Shown: in pieces, positions 44,186 through 54,365 of the stretch | Layout of the letters: every line of letters begins with the position of its first letter | Numbering within the stretch: position 1 is the stretch's first letter | Made by a program: the position numbers and the translations under genes | DNA from: Brachypterus glaber | Taxonomy: Eukaryota > Arthropoda > Insecta > Coleoptera > Kateretidae | Assembly: GCA_958510825.1 (NCBI GenBank) | Contig: OY294047.1 | Coordinates: 5,270,001 to 5,334,000, forward strand | DNA: 64,000 nt | Direction of reading: 5' to 3' | The notes under the pieces: generated by a model | Database searches by the model: none | The model's input: the letters and a program-made list of their open reading frames with translations, nothing else | Told to the model about the DNA's origin: nothing

Positions 44186-44442
44186 CTAATAATTTTTAGT
44201 AATTTTAAACACTTTAAAAGGTAAATTTGTAAAATCTCCGTTTGTAAATTTTGGATGGTGGTTATGTTCATCTGTGATTGTCGCCATGTTTCCCTGTGTC
44301 CATACTCTCGATTTACATTTTGTCTTATGGTATGTTGAACAAATCCAAAACGTTTTGTTGGGCAATTTTCTGTTTATGGTGTAAGTATTGTTGTTCAGTA
44401 TAATTTTAGGATGTTTTTTTGATGCGTCAAAGTAAATTTTAC
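44186..44442 (-). CDS. mod(mdg4): FLYWCH terminal exon J
   Basis: Alternative 3' exon found by motif. The acceptor ATTTTTAG ends at 44443; the exon opens with GT in phase 1 and codes 84 residues to TAG. Start GKIYFDASKKHPKIIL, finger W33, C35, C43, H60 and H62, SRVWTQGNMATITDEHNHHP. The tail has LPFKVFKITKNY. It lacks the four-residue insertion of exons H and I but otherwise belongs with them. The hairpin MITE lies about 100 bp past the stop. No AATAAA was seen immediately after the stop. Confidence 0.84.
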
Positions 44443-44554
44443 CTAAAAATATTTTATATTAACAAATATATTTTATTTATTGTTATATTATTACTTACAC
44501 AGGATTTTTGAAATCGCTACACTACTTTTAAAAGTCCAAAGCAATAAAATTTTA

Positions 44555-45395
44555 ATGCTCCAGTGTAATTCTTCATTTAAAACTAAGCAAAAAAGTATTC
44601 TTCACCGAAATATCCAAAGAACTTTTACCTCAAGAAGGAACATGTTTGAAGCGACAACCAACTACGGTGAGGGGCCGGTGGGGAGTGACTATTGTTTACA
44701 CTTAGTACACGTAAAGAGAGAGAAAGAATGTGTAAATTCACAGTCTAATGTCGTAAAATGACTGACAGGGGTACAGTGTTGCCGATTGGAAACATATACT
44801 TTGGATATTTTATTGTAAATTTTAAGAAACATTAGTTCTGTATGAGTTTTATATGAACTAGTAGTTTAATTTTAATAGATTTAAATATACAATATTATTA
44901 AACATAATTATAGTATACACAATAAAGTTTGTTACATTTTTAATTTAAGTATAATGATTTGAATTCATGATAAGGTGGAAACTACGCCACATCGCTACTA
45001 GGTAGCCTGAAAATCGACTAGCGACATCTACATTTTACACTACATCACGTTTCTGTTAGTAAATAAACAAACAAAAAGATGACACATTCATAAACATTGG
45101 TCTGAAATTACTTCTTTAGGTAAAAGTTCTTTGGAAATATCTAAATTTGATATTAAAGGAGTAATAGCCAAAGTAAAATTTTTGGTGGCACAAAATGGTA
45201 CTTCCTCTTAAATGCATTTGTTTAAACGGTTGCTTCTACAGTACAGTGTTACACTACATGACATTTTTTTATGAAATCAATATTTTTTACAAAAAATAAA
45301 AAAAATACACATAAAAAAGTTTGGGCAAAAATGTGTTACCCTCACACATTTTATCCGTCTAGGCACGCCTCTGGATAAATTCAAAAAAATTATTA
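44555..45395. mobile_element. 5859-family fragment with insertion
   Basis: 44555-44620 (GTAATTCTTCATTTAAAACTAAGC, AAGTATTCTTCACCG) and 45130-45395 (TAAAGGAGTAATAGCC, TTTTTGGTGGCACAAAATG, AGGCACGCCTCTGGATAAATTC) belong to the 5859 family. About 500 bp of other sequence sits between, bordered by mirrored AAAGAACTTTTACCT words. The frame at 44480-44761 crosses this junction and is not a gene. Confidence 0.55.
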
Positions 45396-46500
45396 ATTAT
45401 TGTTTGAAACTCCAACAATTCGGTATTTATTTAATAAATCGGTAAACCTTTGAGCTATAGCAAAGAATTTTTTCATGTGAGTTATCCTTAATGCGTCATA
45501 TCACTCTATTCTATTTCAATATCGTTATTTTAACCAGAGCCGTATAAAAGGGCCTTATTAGATTTTTGCCCCAAACTTTTTTCTGTGTAACTTTTTTGTA
45601 GTTTAACTATTAGAATATAATTCCTCGCTTAAAAATAGATAAATAGGTACTCCTGTTGTAATACTTCAGGATTAACCGTTGTCTAGAAAAATGGAATTAA
45701 TTAGATAAAATTTAGGGTATCGAGGACGAACAATTAAACACTAAACAGTTATATTTTTTTTATTTATATTATTTCTATTATATTTATTTTTTATTTATTT
45801 TATTTATTACCTAAAGTATATTTTTAATTTATTTATTTTGTAGCTCTGTATTTAGGATCACTTCGATACCACCAAGCAACAAAGCCGTAACTCATATATT
45901 GTCATTTTTCATGACAGCTAAATTTCCAAAATATTTTTTTTTTGTTATTTTTTGTGGGTAAATGATTAAAGTGGAAAATGAAGTCATGTGAATCATCATT
46001 TGAAAGCTTATAAAATTCTCTATTTAACTGTTTCAGTATTGTTTGTTTATTTATTGTTTGTTTCTGATAATATTCAAGTTTAGAATTTCTTACTTTAGTG
46101 ATTTTAGGTAAACTTTTGGTTAAAATGGCCTGTGGAGAAATCTGAGTAGTACCACCATGTGTGTCTTTTCTCAAGGCGTTTACCTATGAGTATAACTCAA
46201 AATGGGACTAACTTGAGTTACATCCTTGTTGCATGGGAGTGACGACTTCATCTGGACTTACTTTGTTCTTTAGTTTTTGGCTTTCTGTTTTTGCCGCAAA
46301 AACCAAAGCATAAAGGAAGCTTAGATTAAGTTACCGTTATTAAGATGAATGGGGACTTGAGCTTAACTTTGTAAAGCCTAAAGTAAGAAAATTTTCTTTT
46401 TACCTATTTAATCCTGGTTTATTAAACCCCAATACAAAGTACACAGAAAATAATAACAACCACCATTTGTTTCAATAAAAATGTTTCTATGATAATTAAA
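45396..46500. other. Intron with 31170-family fragment
   Basis: 45440-45760 matches the inner part of the 31170-32328 element (GGGCCTTATTAG, CCCCAAACTTTTT, AATACTTCAGGATTAACCGTT). 45750-45840 is a T/A-rich simple repeat. The minus-strand frame at 45902-46174 contains a translated 26651-family phrase (AATAGAGAATTTTATAAGCTTT) and is treated as repeat-derived. Confidence 0.45.
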
Positions 46501-46504
46501 TACA

Positions 46505-47085
46505 GCCTGTTCCAGAACTCTCATACAGAAATTTGAGGGTATATTAAAAACCCTCTGTAAAATATGAAAAAAATCTAAAAAAAAACATATTCGTTCAATT
46601 GAAAAATAAGAACGCTTTAAGTGGACCAATACTGTTTTTGATGTTAAATTACCTTTAAAAGTTGAATTTGTAGAAGTAAATTTAATTCTTGCAGGTACAT
46701 ATTTTGTAGGTTGACATGGTGATTAATGTGACATAAATATTTATTAATGTCAAAAACCCACCGCCAGATGGAGTGACCCTATAAAAATAGAATATTGGAT
46801 AGCCTCTGTCGGTTTTGTCAAAATATAATAAAGTAAAAAGATTCTAAAGCTGTAAGTCTCAAACAATGCACGCGCCAACAATTAAAATGCAACCATAGTT
46901 ACTAATAAGTAGGGAAAACTAATTTGTAGGTAATTTAACATCAGCAACAGGATTGGTCAGATTAAATAGCTTCCTTCTTAATTAGTATTGAAGATGGATT
47001 TTTTTTGAATTTTTTTTTATATTTTCCAGAGGGTTTTTAATATACCCTCTGTAGGCGAGTTCTGGAACAGGCTCTATGTAATAAA
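46505..47085. repeat. Foldback, TTCCAGAACTC arms
   Basis: GCCTGTTCCAGAACTCTCATACAG...GAGGGTATATTAAAAACCCTCTGTAAAATATGAAAAA is mirrored by TATTTTCCAGAGGGTTTTTAATATACCCTCTGTAGGCGAGTTCTGGAACAGGC. The inner GAGGGTATATTAAAAACCCTC is a palindrome by itself. Spacer of about 430 bp. Confidence 0.65.
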
Positions 47086-47324
47086 CTTTACTTAGATAAT
47101 AATTGTCATAATTATTATTATCATAATTATTATGAAAGAACAAAAAACTCATTTTTTGAATATTCTGAGAAACTTTATTAAAAACGTTACCAAAAAATGC
47201 AACTTCAAACAAATTTCATTGCGAAAAAAAATGGCTGGTATTATATTTATTCAAACATAAGCAGCTTTGATAAAGCATTAAATTTAAAGTATGAGGCAAA
47301 GATATAATAGTTATTTATGGTACT

Positions 47325-47640
47325 AGTGAGTAAAGTAAGATATTGCCCATGAGAAAATTAACCTGCGAGGCGTTAGCCAAGCAGGTTAATTTTCTAGAGG
47401 GCAATATCGGTTTACCCATGAGTGCCATACAAGGTTTTATCCAATAAATAGCATAGAAATTCATATTTTTATTAAAAATTTTAATGACATTTACAAGAAA
47501 ATAATTTGAGAAGTGACAGTTGAGTGGGTAAAATAAATAATTATCCACTCAATAAAGTAAAAGCCACGCGGGGGTTATTATTGAGTTTATCTATTTAAAA
47601 TAAAGCTGGTAATTGTCTCATTATCTGTATGTATTGGATA
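47325..47640. repeat. Dispersed repeat, copy 2
   Basis: Same sequence as 24684-24990, here inserted in the first unit of the FLYWCH tandem array between the junction phrase and the 3' end of exon K. One end differs: TTGTCTCATTATCTGTATG is present here and absent in the other copy. Confidence 0.78.
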
Positions 47641-47676
47641 AAGGATTTTTATTTACTTTATCAGTATGATACTTTT

Positions 47677-47945
47677 TTAACTTTTTTCTGGAATGTTTTT
47701 CTTATTAATTAATACAATTTGATAAGGCAGTTTTGATAAACCAATGTTTGGTGCATTTGCTGGATGGTTGTGTCTGTTTGTTATTGTCACAGTGTTATCA
47801 GCATGACATACTCTAGATCTACACCTTTTTTTAGTGTACGAAGCACAGGTCCAAAATGATTTATCTGGTCGTTTTCTGTTGATCCGATAGGCGTTGTTCT
47901 CCACTATTATTTTTGGCCCTCGTTGTTCAAAAAAATACAACTTTC
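47677..47945 (-). CDS. mod(mdg4): FLYWCH terminal exon K
   Basis: Alternative 3' exon. The acceptor TTGTAG ends at 47946; the exon opens with GA in phase 1 and codes 88 residues. Third subclass: start GKLYFFEQRGPKIIV (one residue shorter), finger W32, C34, C42, H59 and H61, CRSRVCHADNTVTITNRHNHPAN. The tail has KLPYQIVLINKKNIPEKS. TTG near the start could be read as an initiator but the acceptor and phase make a spliced start more likely. AATAAA (plus TTTATT) lies about 20 bp past the stop. The oldest copy of the tandem trio. Confidence 0.87.
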
Positions 47946-48214
47946 CTACAACTAATTTTTCTATTAGATTTTTTTATAGCAATTTATTGTAGGTATATTT
48001 TTTACGTCGTAGTATTATAGTATATACAAAGTATAAAAAAGAATTAACAAAAAAATTATTTTTCATTATAAAATTAGTATACACATGGTAGAAGAAGTTT
48101 TAGTTGTTTTTTTATTATTAAAGCTTATGGCTAAATTTTTGAATTAATATATCTCGGCAACAAAGCATTACATTTAAAGTGCGAGGCAAAGATATAAAGT
48201 AAATTTTTTATACT

Positions 48215-48504
48215 TTATGAGTATGATACTTTATTTAACTTTTTTTTCGGGATGTCTTTCTTATTAATTAATACAATTTGGTAAGGCAGTTTTGATAAAC
48301 CAATGTTTGGTGCATTCGGTGAATGGTTGTGTCTGTTTGTTATTGTCACAGTGTCATCAGCATGACATACTCTAGATCTACACCTTGTTTTAGTGTACGA
48401 AGCACAGTTCCAAAATGATTTATCTGGTCGTTTTCTGTTAATCCGATAGGCGTTGTTCTCCAATAATATTTTTGATCCTCGTTGTTCAAAAAAATACAAC
48501 TTTC
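48215..48504 (-). CDS. mod(mdg4): FLYWCH terminal exon L
   Basis: Second copy of the tandem trio. The acceptor TTGTAG ends at 48505; GA in phase 1; 95 residues. Finger W32, C34, C42, H59 and H61; differs from K mainly in RGSKILLE, SFWNC and HNHSPN. The tail reads INKKDIPKKKLNKV and ends SYS: a frame difference after DIP makes it longer than K. The encoded protein is identical to exon M, so the two tails would be functionally the same. The AATAAA (plus TTTATT) overlaps the end of the coding sequence. Confidence 0.87.
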
Positions 48505-48773
48505 CTACAACTATTTTTTCTATTAGATTTTTTTATAGCAATTTATTGTAGGTATATTTTTTACGTCGTAGTATTATAGTATATACAAAGTATAAAAAAG
48601 AATTAACAAAAAATTTATTTTTCATTATAAAATTAGTATACACATGGTAGAAGAAGTTTTAGTTGTTTTTTTATTATTAAAGCTTATGGCTAAATTTTTG
48701 AATTAATATATCTCGGCAACAAAGCATTACATTTAAAGTGCGAGGCAAAGATATAAAGTAAATTTTTTATACT

Positions 48774-49063
48774 TTATGAGTATGATACTTTATTTAACTT
48801 TTTTTTTGGGATGTCTTTCTTATTAATTAATACAATTTGGTAAGGCAGTTTTGATAAACCAATGTTTGGTGCATTCGGTGAATGGTTGTGTCTGTTTGTT
48901 ATTGTCACAGTGTCATCAGCATGACATACTCTAGATCTACACCTTGTTTTAGTGTACGAAGCACAGTTCCAAAATGATTTATCTGGTCGTTTTCTGTTAA
49001 TCCGATAGGCGTTGTTCTCCAATAATATTTTTGATCCTCGTTGTTCAAAAAAATACAACTTTC
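48774..49063 (-). CDS. mod(mdg4): FLYWCH terminal exon M
   Basis: Third copy of the trio and nearest the expected promoter side. The acceptor TTGTAG ends at 49064; GA in phase 1; 95 residues identical to exon L, with only silent or near-silent differences at DNA level (for instance a C/T in the T-run near 48802). An upstream in-frame ATG at 49098-49100 lies in the intron and is ignored. Identical neighbours suggest a very recent duplication, gene conversion, or an assembly duplicate. Confidence 0.86.
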
Positions 49064-49309
49064 CTACAACTATTTTTTTATTAGATTTTTTTATAGTCAT
49101 TTATTTTATTGTAGGTATATTTTTTATGTAGTATATTATACTGCCCTCTACGCTAGAAAGCAGTAACTCTATTTGTCGCCTCTGATGTAATATTTTGAAA
49201 ACGCTGCTATGCGACAAATGGAGTAGGGCAGTATACTATAGTAGCATATAGAAAGCATAAAAAAGAATTAACACAAATCTTATTTTTTATTAGAAAATGG
49301 ACTTACATA

Positions 49310-49756
49310 CAGGGCCGTAGCTTTGGGGGGGATGGGGGGAGCCTTCCCTCCCCCACCTATCTTGAAATCAAAAAAGTTGCATATTTCATGGATTAAAAAC
49401 ATAAAAGTTGCATTTCATGGGTTAAAAAAATAAAATAATAAATTTTTAATTTTGGGAAAAAAAGTTTTAAATTTTATGGCTTAAAAATATAAAAGTTGGG
49501 ATTTTTAAACCTTAGAATAAAACAATTTGCATATTTCATGGATTAAAAATATAAAAGTTGCATATTTTTTCTAGGGTGGGACCTTTTTTTTTAATTTTAG
49601 TCAGGAACTTTTTTTTTTGAGTTTTGATAAAGGGTGGGACCTTTTTTTTAGTCATCAACTTTTTTTTGTCGAGGAAAAAAGTTGTGTTTTTAGGCTAAAA
49701 AAAGTTGTAATTTTTGACCTCCTCCCCCCCAACAAATCTCCTTCGATACGGCCCTG
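49310..49756. mobile_element. hAT-like MITE, CAGGGCCGTAG ends
   Basis: Ends CAGGGCCGTAGCTTTGGGGGG and CTTCGATACGGCCCTG with perfect 8-bp duplications CTTACATA (49302-49309 and 49757-49764). The interior repeats GTTGCATATTTCATGGATTAAAAA and GGTGGGACC-TTTTTTTT phrases. Sister element 53015-53434. Confidence 0.9.
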
Positions 49757-49764
49757 CTTACATA

Positions 49765-51082
49765 TGTACTGTATACACATGGTGAACGAAATTTCAGTAG
49801 ATTTTCTAATATAAACGATTTATATTTAAATAACTAAAATGTTTTAAAATAACTTTTATTACTTAAAACTATTTATACTAAGAAAATTTTATTTACCAAA
49901 TAAAAAAAAATCACATAAATTCAAAAACTAAAATTTAACTTTTTCAAATATAAAATAACTACGGATTTATTCTACTCTTGGCACTGAAGAGGGCCAGCAG
50001 CCCGAAACTGTCAGTCTACCAATATCACTCTGTACGATGATTAGAAAATAGATTGATGGAATAATAAATTAATATTTTTATAATTTTGTCTGAAATTTAA
50101 AATTTATGTCCTTATAAAATATATAGTTTGAAGTTAGCAAAAAAAATTTTTTTTAAATGGCTGTGTGAGCTTTTTTGCTGGTGCAGATGATTTCTGGACT
50201 CCAAAATAAAACGAAATGGATTCTTATTAATTATCGTACTGTTTATCGCAGGAACTAGAATTATATATATTTTTTTAAACAATTGCGTAAGTTATAAACA
50301 ATTAAATTTGAAAAAAAAGGTCTAAAAATTCTAAAGTCCGCCATTTTGTTTCTTTTCTTTATAAAAAAATATAATTTTATGAAAAAAAAAACAAAATGGA
50401 GGAATTTTTCGACCTTTTTTTTTTCAAGCTCAATTGTTTACAACTTACACAATTGTTTAAAAAAATATATATAATTCTAGTTCCTGCGATAACCAGTAAC
50501 ATATTTAACAAGAATCCATTTAGTTTTTTTGTTTTCAGATTACCTGGAGTCGAGAAATCACCTGCGCCAGAAAAAAAGTTCACGCCGCCATCTTGAAATA
50601 GTTCTCATTAAAAAAAGATTTTTTTTTGTAACTATATTTTATGTATAAGAAAGCCCTACAATAAAATATAATTTTTTCTACGAAAAAAAAATCTTTTAAA
50701 AAATGGTCAAATCCACCAGAAACCTCCCTTAAGTTAAGTAATTGGTGCAACAGAAAATCACACCTCCTCAGATCTCTTCTTGATACGTAATATTGTAAAT
50801 AACCTGATATTATAAGGACGTTCAAAAACGACAAAATATAAAAAACAATCATTTTGTCTTCCTTAAAACCTCAAGGTTTAAAACCAAGGGACAATAGATC
50901 TGATTCAGTAGTTAGCCAAGCGCGCCTTAGTAACCTAAGATCTAGTGCCCTCAAGGAGACCCTGGAAATGAATATAAAATCATAAAATTTCTGTCCTTGT
51001 TTTAATTTCTTTAGTTTACTTAAGGATAAGATTAAAATAAGTTCAAAATGTTAAATTTTTTAATGAGAAAAAGAAGAAAAAA
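49765..51082. other. Intergenic/intronic stretch with foldback
   Basis: Includes a foldback at 50218-50510 (TTTATCGCAGGAACTAGAATTATATATATTTTTTTAAAC mirrored by GTTTAAAAAAATATATATAATTCTAGTTCCTGCGATAA; arms about 130 bp). The remainder, 50520-51080, is AT-rich and holds the 3' flank of DUF4806 unit 2. No other exon seen. Confidence 0.5.
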
Positions 51083-51204
51083 TTAATGTCTTCTAAGCTT
51101 TCTTCCTCCATCACGATCAAAGGCATTACGTAACCAACTTTTGATTACGTTCTCAATTTCTAACTGACTCGCACTGGCAGCACATTGGTTTTTTCGAACA
51201 GCAG
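51083..51204 (-). CDS. DUF4806 unit 2, exon 4 (last)
   Basis: Terminal exon: acceptor TTTTTTTAG ends at 51205; first two bases CT complete the phase-1 codon left by exon 3 (A|CT, Thr), then 39 codons and TAA. It reads AVRKNQC, then SASQLEIENVIKSWLRNA and FDRDGGRKLRRH. The helix ending WLR-A plus D-R is the usual C-terminal helix of DUF4806 proteins. Highly basic at the end. Phase agreement with exon 3 and the family match make the splice model convincing. Confidence 0.8.
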
Positions 51205-52325
51205 CTAAAAAAATAATGTAATAATAATATCTACAGTCTCAACATTAAGTGGCGGTCCTGGAAAACTCATATCAATTTGTAACTGAAATTCAGTCAAAAG
51301 TTATGATAATATCCAAATGTACTTTAACTTTTGTTAAAAACGCCAGTTCTAAAGTATGTACTTTAATATTTAAGGACGGACATGAAATGTGTGTTTTTAA
51401 CAAAAATTAAAGTACAATAATAGGATAATAGCTTCGTATTTCCTATCCATTTTTAACTAAATATTTAGTTTACTTTTTAAAGTGGAAGAAAATTAGGTAT
51501 AAACAATACACAATATTGCCAAAGTAGCCCTTTCACTGACGGAACTAGTCAAAAAACAACTTTTTAAAGGTTCTTCTGCTTAAAATAAATATTTATTTTT
51601 AGGTCAAATTAATATAATCTTTTAATTTTAGCGGTTTTCTTTTTCAGTTAGTCAATTTTGTAGAGTTTGATTTTTTTATCGAGCAATGTCATGATAAAAA
51701 TTTAGTCAAACCGAATAATTTAAATTTTTAACTAATTCTCCTAAAAATCAGTGTTGCAGCTTGTAGAAAAATAAAACAGCAACAGTGCAAAAATGCCAAC
51801 TAACAAAGAATACGTGAAATTAACTTTGACCAATAGCATTTATTAAATATTATATCTGTAGGTATAGTTCTCCAATCGTTACACATTAGGACCGAATCCG
51901 TCAATTGCAAATGGCGACTTTTGTATGTTTTATTTTCAGCGTGCGCAGCAAAACGAGCAGATATTTAGGAGAACGCCCGGTTGTGCTTTGCATTGGATAT
52001 TGTGAGCCAATCATAATAGAAGTTTTCTACGACATTTTAATAATGGCGCACGAACAAAGTAATCAGGCTCCATCGAAAGGGCATGCGCCTTTAAATGATT
52101 GGTTAGAAAACAACTCAACTTAATATCGTCGTGGTACTTTCTCTACCTCGTATCTTAAAAAAATATATTTTAGTTTTTTTGGTACTAACCAGTTCTGTCA
52201 TGTACCTACAAAGTTACCTGTGTTGGAATAATTAATTGGAGTTTGTAACTATGACTCATAGTTACATAGTCTATGAGTCATCATGTAGAGAAATGACAAA
52301 TGCAAAAAACTGAAAATCAATTTTT
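51205..52325. other. Intron 3 of DUF4806 unit 2, left part
   Basis: Holds a foldback-like pair near 51310-51415 (AATGTACTTTAACTTTTGTTAAAAAC and GTTTTTAACAAAAATTAAAGTAC) whose words recur at 24590-24620. The plus-strand frame at 51905-52123 has no domain and no supporting splice sites. TAACTATGACTCATAGTTACATAG at 52246-52270 is a short palindrome. Confidence 0.4.
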
Positions 52326-52845
52326 CTATTTTGCGACTCTTATAAGCTCACAATCACACGCATTTTGCGTGTTCTTATAGACCCATAAGAGGTTAGTACT
52401 TTTTTTTCTTTCGGGTTGGCAAGAGAACTAAATAATATAGCTTGACGTTTTCCGTGCAAATGCCAACGTCGCTTTAAAGTTTAATTTTCTACAAAATTTT
52501 GTGTTTAGTTTATTTTTTACCGTGTTAAAATTGTGGCTTAGTTACTTGCAGTGAAAAAGAGAAGAGAGGACTATAAAATATATCAAAATATTAGTTGTTC
52601 TTAGAATTTTAAACATGGTATAAACTTGAATGCCAGCGCCAAACAAAAATCTCTAAATCAGTCATCAATTTAAATGTATGTTTTTTATAATTTTAAATAG
52701 AAAAAATTGTATAAAGCACTCGTTTCATAATACGTTTTTAGCGCTCTAGTACTTTAGAAAACCCCGCCGAAAGCGGCTTGTTTTCTAAACTTGAACTCGT
52801 GCGCTTAAAACGTTGGTTATGAAGCTAGTACTTTAATATACTATT
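52326..52845. repeat. Dispersed repeat, copy 2 of 18436 family
   Basis: Aligned with 18436-19041 and serves as the empty site for the 78-bp palindromic insert (CCCATAAGAGG at about 52382-52392). The end is the hairpin CACTCGTTTCATAATACGTTTTTAG...CTAGTACTTTAATATACTAT. Confidence 0.75.
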
Positions 52846-53014
52846 TTACGACTATACACAGCGTTTTTTAAGAAATTGTACTAAGAGTGCCAAATATTAA
52901 ATAAACTTGTAAATGATTAATTATAAAAAAAGTTATAATTTGCGAACGATTAGCTAATATATAACGTAGGTATTTAAAGTGATAATCTTCATTTATTAAA
53001 AAGTGATAGCAAAT

Positions 53015-53434
53015 CAGGGCCGTAACTAGGGGGGACAGGGGGGCTAAGCCCCCCCAGGCCTTGATTTGAGCCTCCCCTGGCGTTTTCGCTGAGCCTCCCT
53101 TGCATTTTTTAAGTCACCCACCTTTGGGCTCCAATTTTTTTTTCGCAGGGGCACCAAGTTTGGTAGAAACCGTCAGGGACGAAGCTTTTTTTTAAGGTCA
53201 TTTTTGGGGCATCAATTTTTTTTTGCAGGGGCTCCAAACCTTTAGGGACAAACCTTTGTATCTTGAAGGTAATTTTAAAAGCGCCCAGTTTTTTTTTTTT
53301 TTTTTGAAGGGGCGCTATGTTTGGTAGAAACAGTCAGGAACAAAGCTTTCTTTTAAGTTTAGGTTGAAATCGTCAGGGACATAGTTTTTTTTTGAAGGAT
53401 TGCCCCCTAGATTTTTTTTCTGGTTACGGCCCTG
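53015..53434. mobile_element. hAT-like MITE, CAGGGCCGTAACT ends
   Basis: Ends CAGGGCCGTAACTAGGGGGG and CTGGTTACGGCCCTG with perfect 8-bp duplications TAGCAAAT (53007-53014 and 53435-53442). The interior has direct repeats of GGGGC-CCAA(A/G)TTTGGTAGAAAC-GTCAGGGAC. In intron 3 of DUF4806 unit 2. Confidence 0.9.
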
Positions 53435-53689
53435 TAGCAAATAAACGTGGACATACAAAACTAGTAGTTCTGGGTGCTGGCAAAGAAACCGGATACAGGA
53501 ACTGGCGATTTAAAAATAATATGATTTAAATGTACTTTAAAACGTAAAAAAATATTCAAATGAATATGGTCACCAGCTCTTAAAATATAAATATGTATAG
53601 AAAAAAGAGAGACGAACGGGAAGGCCTTTCTTGGAATAAGCCTAAAATGTGCATTGTATTTTATAAAGACTTTCACTTTCGGGTTTAAG

Positions 53690-54085
53690 TGCCTATTCAC
53701 AGGCTGGCATAAGAACATAAAACATAATGGGGGGATTGGTGTAGTGGTCCACCGCGTCTGCACATGGCAAGTCTACTAGCCAACTAGCGTGAGTTCGATC
53801 CTCACTGGCGCCGATTTGCCTTTTTTAGTTTATTAATAATTTAAATTTGGCGAAGGCGTAAGTGAAGCGGACACTCCCTATAACAACTGGTTCGAGAGTC
53901 AGTAAAAAGCCGGTGGTTCTCTCTACTACTAGCCCACATAAGTAGAATAGTACGAGGTTAAACAAAACAAAATAAAACAATAACAATGCGATGCCGTGAT
54001 CAGCTCGATGTGTCGGCATGTATCTTGTAAGCCAATCACGGCATCGTATTCTTATCTTTTATGTTCTTCTTCTATATAGGCCTTA
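53690..54085. mobile_element. Hairpin MITE split by a SINE
   Basis: The outer parts match 43943-44087: GTGCCTATTCACAGGCTGGCATAAGAACATAAAACATAA on the left, AATGCGATGCCGTGATCAGCTCGATGTG and its mirror GTAAGCCAATCACGGCATCG on the right, ending ATAGGCCTTAAA. The SINE at 53726-53965 interrupts the left arm. Confidence 0.75.
53726..53965 (+). mobile_element. tRNA-derived SINE inside hairpin MITE
   Basis: Same family as 36888-37170: box A TGGTGTAGTGG (53739), box B AGTTCGATCCTC (53791), body TTGGCGAAGGCGTAAGTGAAGCGGACACTCCC and CCGGTGGTTCTCTCTACTACTAGCCC. ATAAAACATAA and ATAAAACAATAA on the two sides look like the target duplication. Confidence 0.78.
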
Positions 54086-54170
54086 AACCGTGTTAATCAC
54101 TTTTTACTTTTTGACGTTTCGTCTCTTACTACTTAAAATTTAAAATGGTGTATTTTAGTTTTAAACTTAC

Positions 54171-54333
54171 TTGTTATTAATTGAATAACATTTTTGTAAT
54201 CTTTAAATGCAGTTTTATTATTTCTTCCCATCCAGTTCATTTCCTTGGCTAAATCGTTGGTCATAATTGTTGACATAACTCGTCTGGTGCAATTATACAC
54301 ATCTGTGCCTCCAACATATTTAAATTTATCGCA
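54171..54333 (-). CDS. DUF4806 unit 2, exon 3
   Basis: Internal exon: acceptor TTTTTAG ends at 54334, phase 0 start, 54 codons plus one base, donor ACAA|GTAAGT at 54171/54170 (phase 1). It reads KYVGGTDVYNCTRRVMS, then MTNDLAKEMNWMGRNNKTAF and KDYKNVIQLI. This is the heart of DUF4806: the V-GG strand, the helix, N-W-x-G-R, and K-x-A-F. The equivalent in unit 1 reads VKIGG and YSWTG. In phase with exons 2 and 4. Confidence 0.82.
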
Positions 54334-54365
54334 CTAAAAATATTTTAATAATTTTTAATAATAAA

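Larger units (their letters stand above)
47265..49095 (-). repeat. Tandem array of three exon-bearing units
   Basis: Unit period 559 bp (48215 to 48774), each with one FLYWCH exon plus its intron flank. The junction phrase GCATTACATTTAAAGTGCGAGGCAAAGATATAA occurs at 48165, 48724 and, diverged, at 47275. In the first unit the dispersed repeat 47325-47640 is inserted right after this phrase. The second and third units are almost identical, the first more diverged. Confidence 0.88.

Noticed and set aside
45902..46174. 90-residue minus-strand ORF
   Set aside because: Contains a translated phrase of the 26651-family foldback and no acceptor of the array type; repeat-derived.
51905..52123. 72-residue plus-strand ORF in a DUF4806 intron
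   Set aside because: No recognised domain or splice signals; kept only as an unexplained stretch.
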